Source: Salvelinus alpinus (lineage: Eukaryota > Chordata > Actinopteri > Salmoniformes > Salmonidae). From it: a DNA stretch of 64,000 nt. Both the position numbers and the translations under genes were made by a program. The DNA is taken from positions 76,874,461 to 76,938,460 of the forward strand of contig NC_092091.1 in the NCBI RefSeq assembly GCF_045679555.1. Direction: 5' to 3'. Under the pieces are notes generated by a model. That model did no database searches and had not been told where the DNA came from. It saw only the letters and a program-made list of their open reading frames with translations. Of this stretch, positions 24,185-36,085 are shown piece by piece. Position 1 is the stretch's first letter; every line of letters starts with the position of its first letter.

Positions 24185-24278
24185 CCCAGTTTTACAGTGT
24201 TTGGTATGACTCGGCCGGGTGTCAAACTCCCAACCTACCAATCACAGGGCGGACACTAACCACAAGGCCAGTGGTTGG
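24185..24278 (-). mobile_element. tRNA-derived SINE head
   Basis: Minus strand reads GTGGCCTTGTGGTTAGTGTC (A-box-like) and then GGGAGTTTGACACCCGGCC (B-box-like), then GAGTCATACCAAACACTG. This is the tRNA-like head of a teleost SINE; its body is amplified next door. Internal Pol III promoter boxes are present but diverged. Confidence 0.65.
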
Positions 24279-24584
24279 TCGAATGAGACACCAAAATATT
24301 CTTGACATTCCTCACAAACACTGTTTTCCCTTCACTTTGGGCTGTTGTTGAGTCACATGCAATATCGTCAGAAAATGACTTCCTGGATCAGCTGATGATG
24401 GAACGTGTCCCGGCGTAACTAAACATCTGGACACCAAATACTATTATATAATTGAGGAACAACGTTAATGACAGTAGCGATTTTGGTTTTATGAATCAAG
24501 GATTAGATAGTACAGGTGGTTATACATAGCTACTGTTTAGTTGCAGTTCTGGGGGTTTGTTAGTATACTGTATGTTGTGTTATG

Positions 24585-24830
24585 CTACGTGATGGTATGT
24601 GATGGTATGTCATGCTATGTCATGCTATGTGATGCTATGTGATGCTATGTCATGCTATGTGATGCTATGTGATGGTATGTGATGCTATGTGATGCTATGT
24701 GATGGTATGTGATGCTATGTGATGGTATGTGATGGTATGTGATGCTATGTGATGCTATGTGATGCTATGTGATGCTATGTGATGCTATGTGATGCTATGT
24801 GATGCTATGTGATGGTATGTGATGGCTGAG
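24585..24830. repeat. 10-bp minisatellite
   Basis: About 24 copies of GATGCTATGT with GATGGTATGT and CATGCTATGT variants. Confidence 0.95.
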
Positions 24831-25737
24831 CTGCAGCATTCTGTCTACTCTCTGTACGATGTCTTCTGTTATATCACCATGCATTCTTTTCCATTACAAA
24901 TGTCCATCAGCTAAGTGCAGCGTTTCTTTATCATGGTCCAATAGAAGGGAGTCAGATCATTGTGTAGTCTGCTCAGGATCCATCTCTCTGCTAATCTCAT
25001 GGCCTACAGAAAAGAGGACAACATGCACGTCGAAGAGTATCTCTCCTCTCTCAGTAGCACAAGTTTGAGTCCAAGTTAATGCAACAGTGTTGTGTTTACA
25101 TTCTGCTTTTCCAGAGGCGGTCCATATGATAACTTTTATGGGTTCTTCAGTCTGAAATACACAAAAGGTTCCTACCCTTTAAGCATGATCTCTTAAGTTC
25201 TGTTTGCATTATGGACACTCACATGTTAACCGTACTCTCATACACTCCTAGATAAAATAATTAGCATGGAACATCAGTCGTCATCACTAGAACCAACACT
25301 GCTTTGTCCTCTCATGTTATGCTACCTGCATACTGAGCATCTGTTCAACATTGATGCTAGCAGCCAATGACAATATACTGGAACTCATCACAGCTCTGTT
25401 CCCTTCGTCAACGCTGACCGCTAGCTCTGAGCCACTCAATTCTGCATCGTCCCTGATACTGCTTCTCATGTAGTCCCGGTTTCACCCTCAAGATCAGGGA
25501 CCATGATCCTCTGCTCTACGATGTTACATTTGTTTGATTCTGAGATTGTGGAGCTACATGACTTCCTGCAGTATTTCTTTATGATCGTGATTGTGTCAGC
25601 CGTCCAGTAGCTATGTTACATAGGTAGAATATCCTTCTATATCAAGATGACAGCTCATCCTGCCTCAGCAAAGCCACCCAGTGGTGCATCTATTGGTCAC
25701 TAAATCCAGAGACCTAGGATCATGAAAAAACGGCTAG
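24831..25737. other. Intronic, nothing recognised
   Basis: No motif-bearing ORF, tandem repeat or element end seen. Confidence 0.4.
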
Positions 25738-26130
25738 CTGGAGGTGAAAATATTTGCCATGGGTCCCCAGATCCTCAAAAAGTTCTACACCTACACCATC
25801 GAGAGCATCCTGACCAGTTGCATCACCACCTATGGCAATTGCTCTGCATCTGACTCTAAGGCGCTACAGAGGGTAATGCGTACAGCCCAGTATATCACTG
25901 GGGCCAAGCTTCCTGCCATCCAGGACCTATATACTAGGTGGTGTCAGAGGAAGGCCAAAAAATGTGTCAAGAACTCCAGTCACCCAGGTCATAGACTGTT
26001 CTTGCTTCTACCACACGGCAAGCGGTACCGGAGCGTCAAGTATAGGTCCTTAAGGCTCCTTAACAGCTTCTACCCCCAAGCCATAAGACTGCTGAACAAT
26101 TAATCAAAAGGCCACCAGGACTGGTCGTTC
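25738..26130 (+). mobile_element. Rex1-like LINE, C-terminal fragment
   Basis: A 119-codon ORF (25744-26103) carries the conserved C-terminus of the salmonid Rex1-like element: MGPQILKKFYTYTIESIL, ALQRVMRTAQYITGAKLPA, LLPHGKRYRS, SFYPQAIRLLNN then stop. The same family occurs reversed at 30884-32090. It is 5'-truncated and lies in the last intron of the gene, opposite to it. Confidence 0.85.
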
Positions 26131-27033
26131 TGGGACCTATAGAAACATGGCAATGGTGCCCTTTACTACAGCAGTACCATCTAAGGCTATACATTACAGT
26201 GGTAACATTAATATACAAACAAAAACCTTGCTGATACACATACGTAATAGGCAGCAATTATGACTAACAGTTATAAAAAATATAGTAATGATAACCACAC
26301 TAAAACGAGGTAGCATGCACGGGGTACACACAAATAATGCTAGCATTAACTGGAAGCTAGCAAACCAAAACTGCAAAATTATACAATTTACATTTACTAG
26401 GCTGCTTCCTACCGTTCTTCGATAGCTGCCGGGGACTGACGCTCTCGTAGTCCATTTGGGGTAAAATGACAGGAGAGCAGCTCAGAACTGGTGAAACTGG
26501 ATTTTAAAGAGCTGATTCTAACTCTGAAAGACTCCAAAAGCAGACGGTTATTTCAGGCCCTGTGTATTTGCTCGGCCGCAACAGCAGAAGATTCAGCTCC
26601 TGGCATTACACATCTGGCTAAAAGACTACTGTAGACCTGTTGGCATAACTTTTATAGGTAACTTCAACACCTTTTGGAAACAGCAGATGCTCTACAGGAA
26701 TGACCATCAGAATCATCTTAGTGCCTGGGCCCTGTCCTCGTAATTCAAGAGCGTGTTGAGACAATGACTTAGTGACCCAAGCTCTGCTCAGATAATCTCT
26801 ACCATTGTGTCACTGAGCTGTCATAATGCTGCTGCAAATGTACATTTTCCCAGGTGTGTTGTCAATCATAATGTAAGTAACTTCATTTTATCCTACAGCT
26901 ACTGTCAGCAGTAATCATGTGCCTATGAACCTGAGTTATACTGTTAGCACAGACAGTTTACCCTAGTAGAAAGCCCACTGTGAGCAGTTCACCCTGCACT
27001 ATTAGCTCAAATAAATACCACGGTCATGTCTCG
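26131..27033. other. Intronic, nothing firm
   Basis: Only short ORFs. A few stretches look like old repeat remnants, without ends I can define. Confidence 0.35.
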
Positions 27034-27171
27034 AGTGGGTTGAGTCACTGATGGCTGAGTGGGTTGAGTCACTGATGGCTGAGTGGGTTGAGTCACTGAT
27101 GGCTGAGTGGGTTGAGTCACTGATGGCTGAGTGGGTTGAGTCACTGATGGCTGAGTGGGTTGAGTCACTGA
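27034..27171. repeat. 24-bp minisatellite
   Basis: Six copies of GAGTGGGTTGAGTCACTGAT plus GGCT; the last copy is partial. Confidence 0.95.
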
Positions 27172-28119
27172 CTTGATCTTCCTGCCCGGTTTGTCGCCCC
27201 CTCGGGCTCGTGCAGTGGAGGGGATCTTCGTGGGCTATACTCCGCCTTGTCTCAGGGTAGTAGGTTGGTGGTCTGTTGATATCCCTCTGGTTGTGTTGGG
27301 GATGTGCTTTGGTAAAGTAGATGGGGTTATATCCTGCCTGGTTGGCCCTGTTTGGGGGTATTGTTGGACGGGGACACAGTGTCTCCCGACCCCCCCTGTC
27401 TCAGCCTCCAGTATCTATGCTGCAGTAGTCTATGTGCTGGGGGGCTAGGGTCAGTTTGTTATATCTGGTGTTATTATCCGGTGTCTTGTGAGAATTTAAG
27501 TATGCTCCCTCTAATTCTCTCTCTCTCCCATCCTCCCTCCCCTCCCAGAGGACCTGAGCCCTAGGACCATGCCTCAGGACTACCTGGCCTGATGACTCCT
27601 TGCTGTCCTCAGTCCACCTGGTCGTGCTGCTGCACCAGTTTCAACTCTTCTGCCTGCGGCTATGGAACCCTGACCTGTTCACTGAACGTGCCACCGAGTC
27701 CCAGACCTGCTGTTTTCAACTCTCTCTCTCTACCGCACCTGCTATTTCAACATCTAAATGCCAAGTGACATTTACTCCTGATGTACTTACCTGTTGCACC
27801 CTCTACAACCACTGTGATTATTATTTGACCCTGCTGGTCCTCTATGAACGTTTGAAAATCTTGGAGAAAGATCTGGCCTTAATGGCCATGTTCTGTTATA
27901 ATCTCCACCCGGCACAGCCAGAAGAGGACTGGCCACCCCTCAGAGTCTGGTTCCTTTCGAGGTTTCTTCCTAGGTTTTGGCCTTTCTAGGGAGGTTTTCC
28001 TAGCCACCACGCTTCTACACCTGCATTGCTTGCTGTTTGGGGGTTTAGGCTGGGTTTCTGTACAGCACTTTGTGATATCGGCTGATGTATAAAAGGGCTT
28101 TATAAATACATTTGATTGA
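27172..28119 (+). mobile_element. LINE-like 3' region with ATTTGAT tail
   Basis: A long non-coding block ends in GGGCTTTATAAATACATTTG plus ATTGAT, the tail type of salmonid LINE 3' ends. I recognise the block as a common teleost dispersed repeat, but not its exact family. The ORFs (27600-27989 and others) carry no domain. Confidence 0.55.
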
Positions 28120-28795
28120 TGTCTTCTCCCAGTAAAGCAATAAAAAACTATCAAGCAACCCAGAAAGGTGCTAAAAATAGCCACATTAACATATGTAGCC
28201 TAAGAAACAAGGTTAATGATATAGATAACTTGCTAGAAACCAAAAGCTTTCATATACTGGCAGTGGTGTAAAGTACTACTTAAGTAGTTGTTGAGGGTAT
28301 ATGTACTTTACTACTTATATTTTTGACTACTTTCACTCCACTACATTCCTAGAGAAAATAATGTACTTTTTACTCCATACATTTTCCCTGACACCTAAAA
28401 GTACTCGTTACATTTCAAATGCTTAGACAGGACAGCAATATGTTCCAATTCACGCACCTATCAATATAACGCATTGTCATCCCTACTGCCTCTAATCTGA
28501 CGGACTCACTAAACACAAATACTGTGTTTGTAAATTATGTCTGAGCATTGGAGTGTGCTCCTGACTGACCGTAAATAAATAACAAATAGAAAATCGTGCC
28601 GCCTGGTTTGCTTAATATAAGGAATTTGATGTATAGTATTTACTTGCACTTTTTACTTTTGCTCAAGAATGAAATCTGAGTACTTTTTCCACCACTGTAT
28701 ACTCTCTATCTCTGAAACTGACTTAGATAATTCCTTTGATGATACAGTGGTAGCAATATATGGTTAGAACATCTACATGGTGTTGCTGTTTACAC
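28120..28795 (+). pseudogene. LINE endonuclease fragment split by a hAT MITE
   Basis: Before the MITE the plus strand reads HINICSLRNKVNDIDNLLE then FHIL; after it, ISETDLDNSFDDTVVAIYG. Together they match the first part of an AP-endonuclease domain (N.RS..NK...I..L....DIL..SET.L). The family is not fixed. The downstream part is cut off by a Tc1-like element. Confidence 0.6.
28261..28697. mobile_element. hAT-type MITE
   Basis: Begins CAGTGGTGTAAAGTACT and ends TACTTTTTCCACCACTG, imperfect inverted ends with CAGTGGTG/CACCACTG at the tips. Flanks TATACTGG (28253-28260) and TATACTCT (28698-28705) fit an 8-bp duplication with two changes. A second copy lies at 48139-48694. No transposase. Confidence 0.8.
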
Positions 28796-28799
28796 TGAT

Positions 28800-29790
28800 T
28801 GTACAAAACATTAAGAACACCTTCCTAATATTGAGTTGCACCCCCTTTTGCCCTCAGAACAGCCTCAATTTGTTGGGTCATTATCCTGCATTATCCTGCT
28901 GAACAAATCCATTAGCAGATGGATACACTGCTGCCATGAAGGGATGCACCTGATCGACAATGATGTCCAGATATCCTGTGGCATTCAAACGTGCCTCCAC
29001 TTTTATCAAGGGGCCCAATGTGTGTCATGAAAACACAGCCCTCACCATCACACCACCACCACCAGCCTGTAATGGTAACACGTGGCATGATGGATGCATG
29101 TATTCGTGTGGGTTTCTCCGTACCCTAGTTCTCTCATCAACGTGAAACAGCAGGGACTGGGATTCATCAGACCAGGCAATGTTTTTTAAACTCTCCAGTG
29201 TCCAGTGTTTTCATTCCTTAGCCCAGTGCAACCGCAGTTTTGTTTTTTGCTGAAAGAAGTGTTACTCTGTAAGGTCGTTGGCTGCCATACCCCAATCGTG
29301 TCAAGGTACGACAAGTTGTACATTCTTTTATGGGTCTTTGGGCACCAACGTTGTACTGGACTGTCAGTTGACTAACTGTAGACTGTCTGTTGCTCTGCAC
29401 AATGTGTCAGCCTCCTTTGTTCTCTTTCATCAATGACCCTTTTTTGACCACTGACCTGCCGTCGGCTGGATGTCCTTTGGGTGGTGGACCATTACTGATA
29501 CACAAGGAAAACTTTTGAGATTGAAAAACCCAACAGCTTTGCAGTTCTTGACACACTCAAACCGGTACACCTGGCACCTACTACCATACCCTGTTCAAAG
29601 GCACTTCAATCTTTTGTCTTGACCATTCACCCTCTGAATGGCACATGTACACAATCCATGTCTCAATCGTTTCAAGGCTTAAGAATCCTTCTTTAACCTG
29701 TCTCCCCTTCATCTACACTGATTGAAGTGGATTTAACAGGATTCACCTTGTCAAAGAGCAGGTGTTCCTAATGGCTATACACTCAGTGTA
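28800..29790 (-). mobile_element. Degraded Tc1-like transposon
   Basis: The left end TGTACAAAACATTAAGAACACC and the right end AGGTGTTCCTAATGGCTATAC plus ACTCAGTGTA are related inverted repeats. Inside, on the minus strand, is a decayed transposase with a recognisable catalytic-region peptide (WSDESQSLLFHV) near 29150. Many stops; inactive. Confidence 0.65.
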
Positions 29791-30330
29791 AAGTGCCTTC
29801 GGAAAGTATTCAGACACCTTGACTTTTTACACATTTTGATAAACCCAAAACAATGCAAGAAAGTCTCGGAATGTCTGAATATGTGGCTGAATGGAAGCAA
29901 GTCCCCAGCCAGAGCCCGGACTTGAACCTGATCGAACATCTCTGGAGAGACCTTAAAATAGCTGTGCAGCGATGCTCCCCATCCAACCTGACAGAGCTTG
30001 AGAGGATCTGCAGAGAAGAATTGGAGAAACTCCCCAAATACAGGTGTGCCATGCTTGAAGCGTCATAACCAAGAAGACTCAAGGCTGTAATCACTGCCAA
30101 AGGTGCTTCAACAAAGTACAAAGTACTGAGTAAAAGGTCCGAATACTTATGTAAATGTAATATTTAAGTTTAACATTGTTATAAAGTTGGAAACATTTCT
30201 AAAAACGTGTTTTTGCCTTGTCATTATAGGGTATTTCCTGACGATTGATGAGGGGAAAAAAACGATTTAATCAATTTTAGAATAAGGCTGTAACTTAACA
30301 AATTGTGGGATAAGTGCAGGGGTTTCCAGC
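29791..30330 (+). mobile_element. Internally deleted Tc1-like transposon
   Basis: Starts AAGTGCCTTCGGAAAGTATT, a known salmonid Tc1 terminal repeat, then jumps within about 60 bp to the transposase C-terminus (29853-30068: QSPDLNLIEHLWRDLK, with the third catalytic acid). The left and middle coding regions are deleted and the right terminal repeat is decayed. It abuts the preceding element without spacing. Confidence 0.75.
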
Positions 30331-30883
30331 ATAATCTTTTTTACTATTGCCTAGGTTTTAACTTCAACCCATTTGTATGTACATAATCATTTATGACCAT
30401 ATGTACCTCTGTGATTAATAATGATTGATTGTGCACAAAAGTTGAATTGCTTCCACACCCACCATGCGTCATGTGTGTAATGGTCATGTGAGATGTCATG
30501 TGTATATTCTGGGAAGTGAGCACTCAGTTTGTTGGAAATGACAAAGCTCAGTTTTGGATGGAAACGGTGTCAATAAAGCGGTAAATTGGGAGCTTTAACA
30601 GTGTTCAAACTAGTTCTTAACTGTAAGTAAAACAGAAAACAAATAACCTCAGCTACACACTGTGCAAGACTGCAGTGTAATAGCTGAAAAGTGACTTTCC
30701 AAAGGAAACAGGCATAGTTACTGTATGTAGCCTACTGTAAGTAGTACAACACAAAAACTATGGTAAACCCAGCTATACACTGTGTGGGTAAACAGTAGTG
30801 TAATAGAGATGTCAGTTTCTAATTAAGAGATAGTTACTGTCTGTACTGTAAAGTGTAACAACTATAGTAAACACAGGTACAAT
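30331..30883. repeat. Degenerate tandem repeats (left part)
   Basis: Motifs GTAATAG, GTTACTGT.TGTA and AACTATGGTAAACCCAGCTA recur about every 100-130 bp from 30640. The same motifs resume after the LINE at 32095-32270, so the LINE sits inside this array. Confidence 0.55.
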
Positions 30884-32090
30884 CAAATCAAATGTTTGTC
30901 ACATGCACTGAATACAACAGGTGTAGACCTTACCTTGCAATGCCTACAATCCCTTAACCAACAATGCAGTTTTAAGAAAGAGAAGAGTTAAGAAAATATT
31001 TACTAAATAAAATAAAGTTAAATTTTTTTTGAAAAAAGTAACACAATAAAATAATAATAACGAGGCTATATACATGGGGTGCCGGGAGCGAGTCAATGTG
31101 CGGGGGTACAGGTTAGTGGAGGTAATTAAGGTAATATGTACATGTAGGTAGGAGTAAAGTGACACTTGCATAGATAATAAACAGAGAGTAGCAGCAGTGT
31201 AGAAAAAAAAAGGGGGGGTCAATGCAAATAGTAGCCATTTGATTAACTGTTCAGCAGTCTTGTGGCTTGTTGGTAAAAGCTGTTAGGGAGCCCTTTGGAC
31301 CTAGACTTCCTGAGGGGGAATAGCTATTGTCGTTCCCTGTTCATGACTGTCTTGGTGTGTTTGGTCAATGATAGTTTGTTAACAATGTGGACACCAAGTA
31401 ACTTGAAGCTCTCGACCGGCTCCACTACAGCCCACTCAGTGTGAATGAGGGTAAACTCGATCCACCTTTTCCTGTAGTCCACGATCAGCACCTTTGTCTT
31501 GAGGGACAGGTTGTTGTCCTGGCACCACACTGCCAGGTCTCTTACCTCCTCCCTGTAGGCTGTCTCATCTTTGTCGGGGATCAGGCCAACCACCGTTGTG
31601 TCGTCGGCAAACTTAATGATGGTGTTGGAGTCGTGCTTGGCCACGCATTCTTGTGTGAACAAGGAGCACAGGAGGTGACTAAGCAGGCACCCCTGAGGGG
31701 CATCTGTGTTGAGGATCATCATGACAGATGTGATGTTGCCTACCCTTAACACCTGGGGGCGGCCCGTCAGGAAGTCCAGGATCCAGTTGCAGAGGGAGGT
31801 GTTCAGTCCCAGGGTCCTTAGCTTAGTGATAAGCTTTCAGGGCACAATGGTGTTGAATGCTGAGCTGTAGTCAATGAACAGTATTCTCACATACGTGTTC
31901 CTTTTGTCATCTGTGGATCTGTTGGGGCGGTATGCAAATTGGAGTGGGTCTAGGGTTTCTGGGATGATAGTGTTAATGTGAGCCATGACCAGCCTTTCAA
32001 AGCACTTCATGGCTACAGACGTGAGTGCTGCGGGTCTGTAGTTATTCAGGCAGGTTACCTTGGTGTTCTTGGGCACAAGGACTGTAATAG
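30884..32090 (-). mobile_element. Rex1-like LINE, 5'-truncated
   Basis: The 3' tail (CAAATCAAATG on plus) is at 30884. Reverse transcriptase remnants lie in two ORFs: 31837-32199 ([49 protein letters not shown]) and 31324-31752 ([16 protein letters not shown], the catalytic [11 protein letters not shown]). An internal deletion separates RSTDD from KRNTYV. The terminal PHGKRYRS region is missing, so the copy is rearranged as well as truncated. Confidence 0.85.
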
Positions 32091-33250
32091 AGCTAAGATG
32101 TGAGTTTCCATTGGAAACTATGACAGTTACTCTCTGTACTGTAAAATAGTGTAACAGAAATCTAACCCAGCAACTGTGTGAATAACAGTGTAATCTCACT
32201 ATGGTGGCATAAACAGTGTAATAATACTCTGTCTATAGTAAACACTGCACAATACTGTATGATAGTATATAATAAGACCTAGAGTATCAGCCTTAGTCTC
32301 ATACACTATCCGTGAAGGGACGTTCTACCCAACACACGTTTATAAGTTATTTCTTGCTATATACAGGTACGTGTAGGTTCAGGTTGGCAGGACTTAAGGG
32401 AAAATGTGTTTATATCTGTGCTTAGTCCTGCAATGTTCACCTCTCGTTAAGCTAGCTACTTTGCATAGCTCGTTCACCATGGAACACACAAGATAATAGG
32501 CAAGATGGCTGCTCCCTGTGAGAGAAGAGATGTGGTGCACCTCGCAACACCTCCCGGAGTGAAACACACAGTCTCCCGATCTTGCAGGTTAGGCGCGGTC
32601 CCCGAACCCGAAGGCTATAACCGGGAGGGTACCGGTGGACAGACAAGTCTCACAGACAACTAAGACAAACCCTCAGCGCCGCAATACTGGTAGACCAAAC
32701 CAAGTATCGCCCAGGTTGGTACACTGTCACAAGTAATTAAAACAGAGACAAAACCCAAACCAGATGGCACAAGCCAAACCAAGTGGGAGGACAGCAGAGC
32801 ACCCAGATGGTAAGGCTAGCTAGCTGCTCCAAGCTATTGAATAGCTGCAGGTATACTTCTGCTCTTACACACTAACATAGAGCTCTTACCAAGCCACTTC
32901 TCTCTGGAATGAGCCGAGAAAAGGAGGAAGTAATGTGTCGGCAGCTATTTAAGGGGGTCAGCCTCAGCACTACCAGGTACACAGGACTAGTCTGAAATCC
33001 TTACTCGGAATGTATTCTGCCGCACGGAAGTATATCATATTGGAGTGATCCAATATAGTGATACATAACCCCCTGGACAGGAGCTGTAATGAAGCTAACA
33101 CAGTCAAGCAGACAAACTGGGCTGAGATGTTTCAAGGCCTGGCTTAGTGAAAAGGGGACAACTATCTGTTTTGAGACAACTGCAAAAGAAAGGTAGAAAA
33201 CTATTCAGGGGAGTTTTATGGCAGTGTGAGGAATATTAAGGGTGGAATGT
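32091..33250. other. Intronic; degenerate repeats then nothing recognised
   Basis: 32095-32270 continues the repeat array described at 30331-30883. The rest has no exon with splice sites. Confidence 0.4.
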
Positions 33251-33902
33251 ACAGGCTGAGCAGCTACACGGGTCTCTGTACCCAGTTAAACTGATACATA
33301 ACGACCCCCCCTCTGAGCCTTTCCTGGTGTTTAATGAAAGACTCAGAGTTCACAACATCCAACGTCTCGTGGACATCGTTAAACAACTGCAGCGACAGGG
33401 GAAGGACAAGGCAACGCACCATGCAGCCATCAGTGAGCAGGACCACGAGAAGATAAAGAAGTCAACAGCAGTAGAACCAGACACCTGAGGAGCTCGTAAT
33501 AAAAACTTTACAAGAAGAGGCACAGAGTGTAACTAACAACTGGCTTTAACCCAGACTATATTGTCTGGTGAAAGGATGAAATAAAACTAAGTTACTCATA
33601 AAAAGTACATTTTTAATGAAAACATGTAGTTAATATTTCATGTTATTATTATTATTATATTATTTGAATATGTTGGTAACCATTTTATAAAAGCAATAAG
33701 GCCCTCGAAACAGAGAATTATCAAGGAAAAACACCCTCCTAAGAACAGTCCTTAGTCAGGAGTTATTCACACGATAATCCACAGGTTCTCAAGCGTTATT
33801 ACTGAAATATAAATGAAATGAATGCTGTGAATATAAATCCTGTCCACAATAACAAGTGTTTTATACTGTAGTGCTGATAAATTAAGTAGGGTACATCCTT
33901 AC

Positions 33903-34172
33903 TTGTAGTCAAAGTTGTTGACACCAGTTGACTTTGCGTTCCATCTTCCAGCACAGTGCAGACAGTGACAGAGTACTGAGTACCACATAGCAGGTCAGAG
34001 AGAGTGATGCTGTGTGAAGACGTGGTAGTGATGTGTGGTTCTGTCCCTGGACAGTGGTAGGAGATCTGGTAATGATGTTGGGTTTGGTCCAATCCTGGTG
34101 GCTGGTTCCAGCTAACAGCAGCTGATGTGGAGTCCACTGAGTCAACAGTCAGCTGGTCTGGAACAGGAAGTA
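33903..34172 (-). CDS. FN3 domain exon 5 of the B-box/FN3/GTPase gene
   Basis: A 270-nt exon between acceptor CCCCTAG|TA and donor ACAA|GTAAGG, phase 1 at both ends, so it can be inserted or skipped without changing frame. It codes for one fibronectin type III beta-sandwich: PDQLTVDSVDSTSAAVSW (strands A-B with the core Trp), HHYQISYHCPG, then the TQYSVTVCTVLEDG strand-F core. It is near-identical to the exons at 35156 and 36776. Last FN3 exon before the giant GTPase exon, 15 kb away. Confidence 0.85.
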
Positions 34173-34363
34173 CTAGGGGAAAATACATTATTATTAATGT
34201 TACAGTTTAAGTCTAGAAATATACTACAGGAGGAAAAGTAGAATAAGTCCAGGGATAAACATGTATGAACCATGCAGCCATCAGTGAGCAGGACTACGAG
34301 AAGATAAAGAAGTCAACAGCAGTAGACCCAGACACACCTGGGGCTCGTAAAGAAAGTGTGGTT

Positions 34364-34845
34364 CACATCAAATCAAATTGTATTCGTCACATGCACCGAA
34401 TACGACAGGTGTAGACTTACAGTGAAATGCTTACTTACGAGCCCCTAACCAACAGTGCAGTTTAAAACATATATATACGGATAAGAATAAGAGATAAAAG
34501 TAACAAGTAATTAAAGAGTAGCAGTAAAAAAAATAACAATATATACAGGGGGGTGCCGGTACAGAGTCAATGTGAGGGGGCACCGGTTAGTTGAGGTAGT
34601 ATTAACATGTAGGGAGAGTTAATTAAAGTGACTATGCATAGATGACAACAGAGAGTGGCAGTGGTGTGGAGGGGGGAGGGGGGCAACGCAAGTAGTCTGG
34701 GTAGCCATTTGACTAGATGTTCAGGAGTCTTATGGCTTGGGGCTAAAAGCTGTTTAGATGCCTCTTGGACATAGACTTGGCGCTCTGGTACCGCTTGCCG
34801 TGCGGCAGCAGAGAGAACAGTTTATGACTAGGGTGGCTGGAGTCC
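34364..34845 (-). mobile_element. Rex1-like LINE 3' fragment (copy A)
   Basis: Plus strand ATCAAATCAAATTGTATTCG opens the tail; the inner end carries GGTACCGCTTGCCGTGCGG, which is the reversed coding text for the PHGKRYR motif of this LINE. A sister fragment at the same relative place is at 35612-36085. Confidence 0.85.
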
Positions 34846-35155
34846 TAAACAAATGGCTTTTTCCTGGACTATATTGTCTGATGAAAGGATGAAATGAAAC
34901 TAAGTAACTCATAAAATTACTTTTTTTTATATGTTGGCAACCGTTTTATAAAAGGCTCTCGAAACCGGGAATTATCATGAAAAACACCCTCCTAAGAACA
35001 GTCCTTAGTCAGGAGTTATTCACACGATAATCCACAGGTTCTCAAGCCTTATTACTTAAATGTAAATGAAAAGAATGCTGTGAATATAAATCCTGTCCAC
35101 AATAACAAGTGTTTTATACTGTAGTGCTGATAAATTAAGTAGGGTACATCCTTAC

Positions 35156-35425
35156 TTGTAGTCAAAGTTGTTGACACCAGTTGACTTTGCGTTCCATTCT
35201 CCAGCACAGTGCAGACAGTGACAGAGTACTGAGTACCACATAGCAGGTCAGAGAGAGTGATGCTGGGTGAAGATGTGGTAGTGATGTGTGGTTCTGTCCC
35301 TGGACACTGGTAGGAGATCTGGTAATGATGTTGGGTTTGGTCCAATTCTGGTATCTGGCTCCAGCTAACAGCAGCTGATGTGGTGTCCACTGAGTCAACA
35401 GTCAGCTGGTCTGGAGCAGGAAGTA
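35156..35425 (-). CDS. FN3 domain exon 4 of the B-box/FN3/GTPase gene
   Basis: A 270-nt phase 1-1 exon with acceptor CCCCTAG|TA and donor ACAA|GTAAGG. It encodes an FN3 domain nearly the same as exon 5: PDQLTVDSVDTTSAAVSW, HHYQISYQCPGTEPHI, TQYSVTVCTVLENG. Differences from exon 5 are few (SQIPEL for NQPPGL, QCPG for HCPG), so the duplication is recent. The flanking introns and a LINE fragment are duplicated with it. Confidence 0.85.
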
Positions 35426-35611
35426 CTAGGGGAAAATACATTATTGTTAATGTTACAGTTTAACTCTAGAAATAAACTACAGTAGGAAAAGTAGAATAAG
35501 TCCAGGGATAAACATGTATGAACCATGCAGCCATCAGTGAGCAGGACTAGGAGAAGATAAAGAAGTCAACAGCAGTCGACCCAGACACACCTGGGGCTCG
35601 TAATGAAAGTG

Positions 35612-35773
35612 TGGTTCAAATCAAATTGTATTTGATTGCACCGAATTCAACAGGTGTAGACTTAAAGTGAAATGCTTACTTATGAGCCCTTAACCAACAG
35701 TGCAGTTTAAAAAATATATATACGGATAAGAATAAGAGATAAAAGTAACAAGTAATTAAAGAGTAGCAGTAAA

Positions 35774-35804
<31 letters not shown>

Positions 35805-36085
35805 TATACAGGGTGGTGCCGGTACAGAGTCAATGTAGTTGAGGCAGTATGTACATGTATGTAGAGTTAATTAAAGTGACTATGCATAGATGACAACAGA
35901 GCGTGGCAGTGGTGTGGAGGGGGGGTGCAAATAGTCTGGGTAGCCATTTGACTAGATGTTCAGGAGTCTTATGGCTTTGGGCTAAAAGCTGTTTAGATGC
36001 CTCTTGGACATAGACTTGGCGCTCCGGTACCGCTTGCCGTGCGGTAGCAGAGAGAACAGTCTATGACTAGGGTGGCTGGAGTCCT
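35612..36085 (-). mobile_element. Rex1-like LINE 3' fragment (copy B)
   Basis: Homologous to 34364-34845 along its length, with the same junctions: AAGTGTGGTTCA before the tail and GGGTGGCTGGAGTCC at the inner end. It has an expanded (AT)n at about 35772-35808 and small deletions. Shared junctions mean it was copied with the FN3 unit, not inserted twice. Confidence 0.85.

Noticed and set aside
27600..27989. A 129-codon ORF as a small host gene
   Set aside because: It lies inside a common teleost repeat that ends in a LINE-type ATTTGAT tail.
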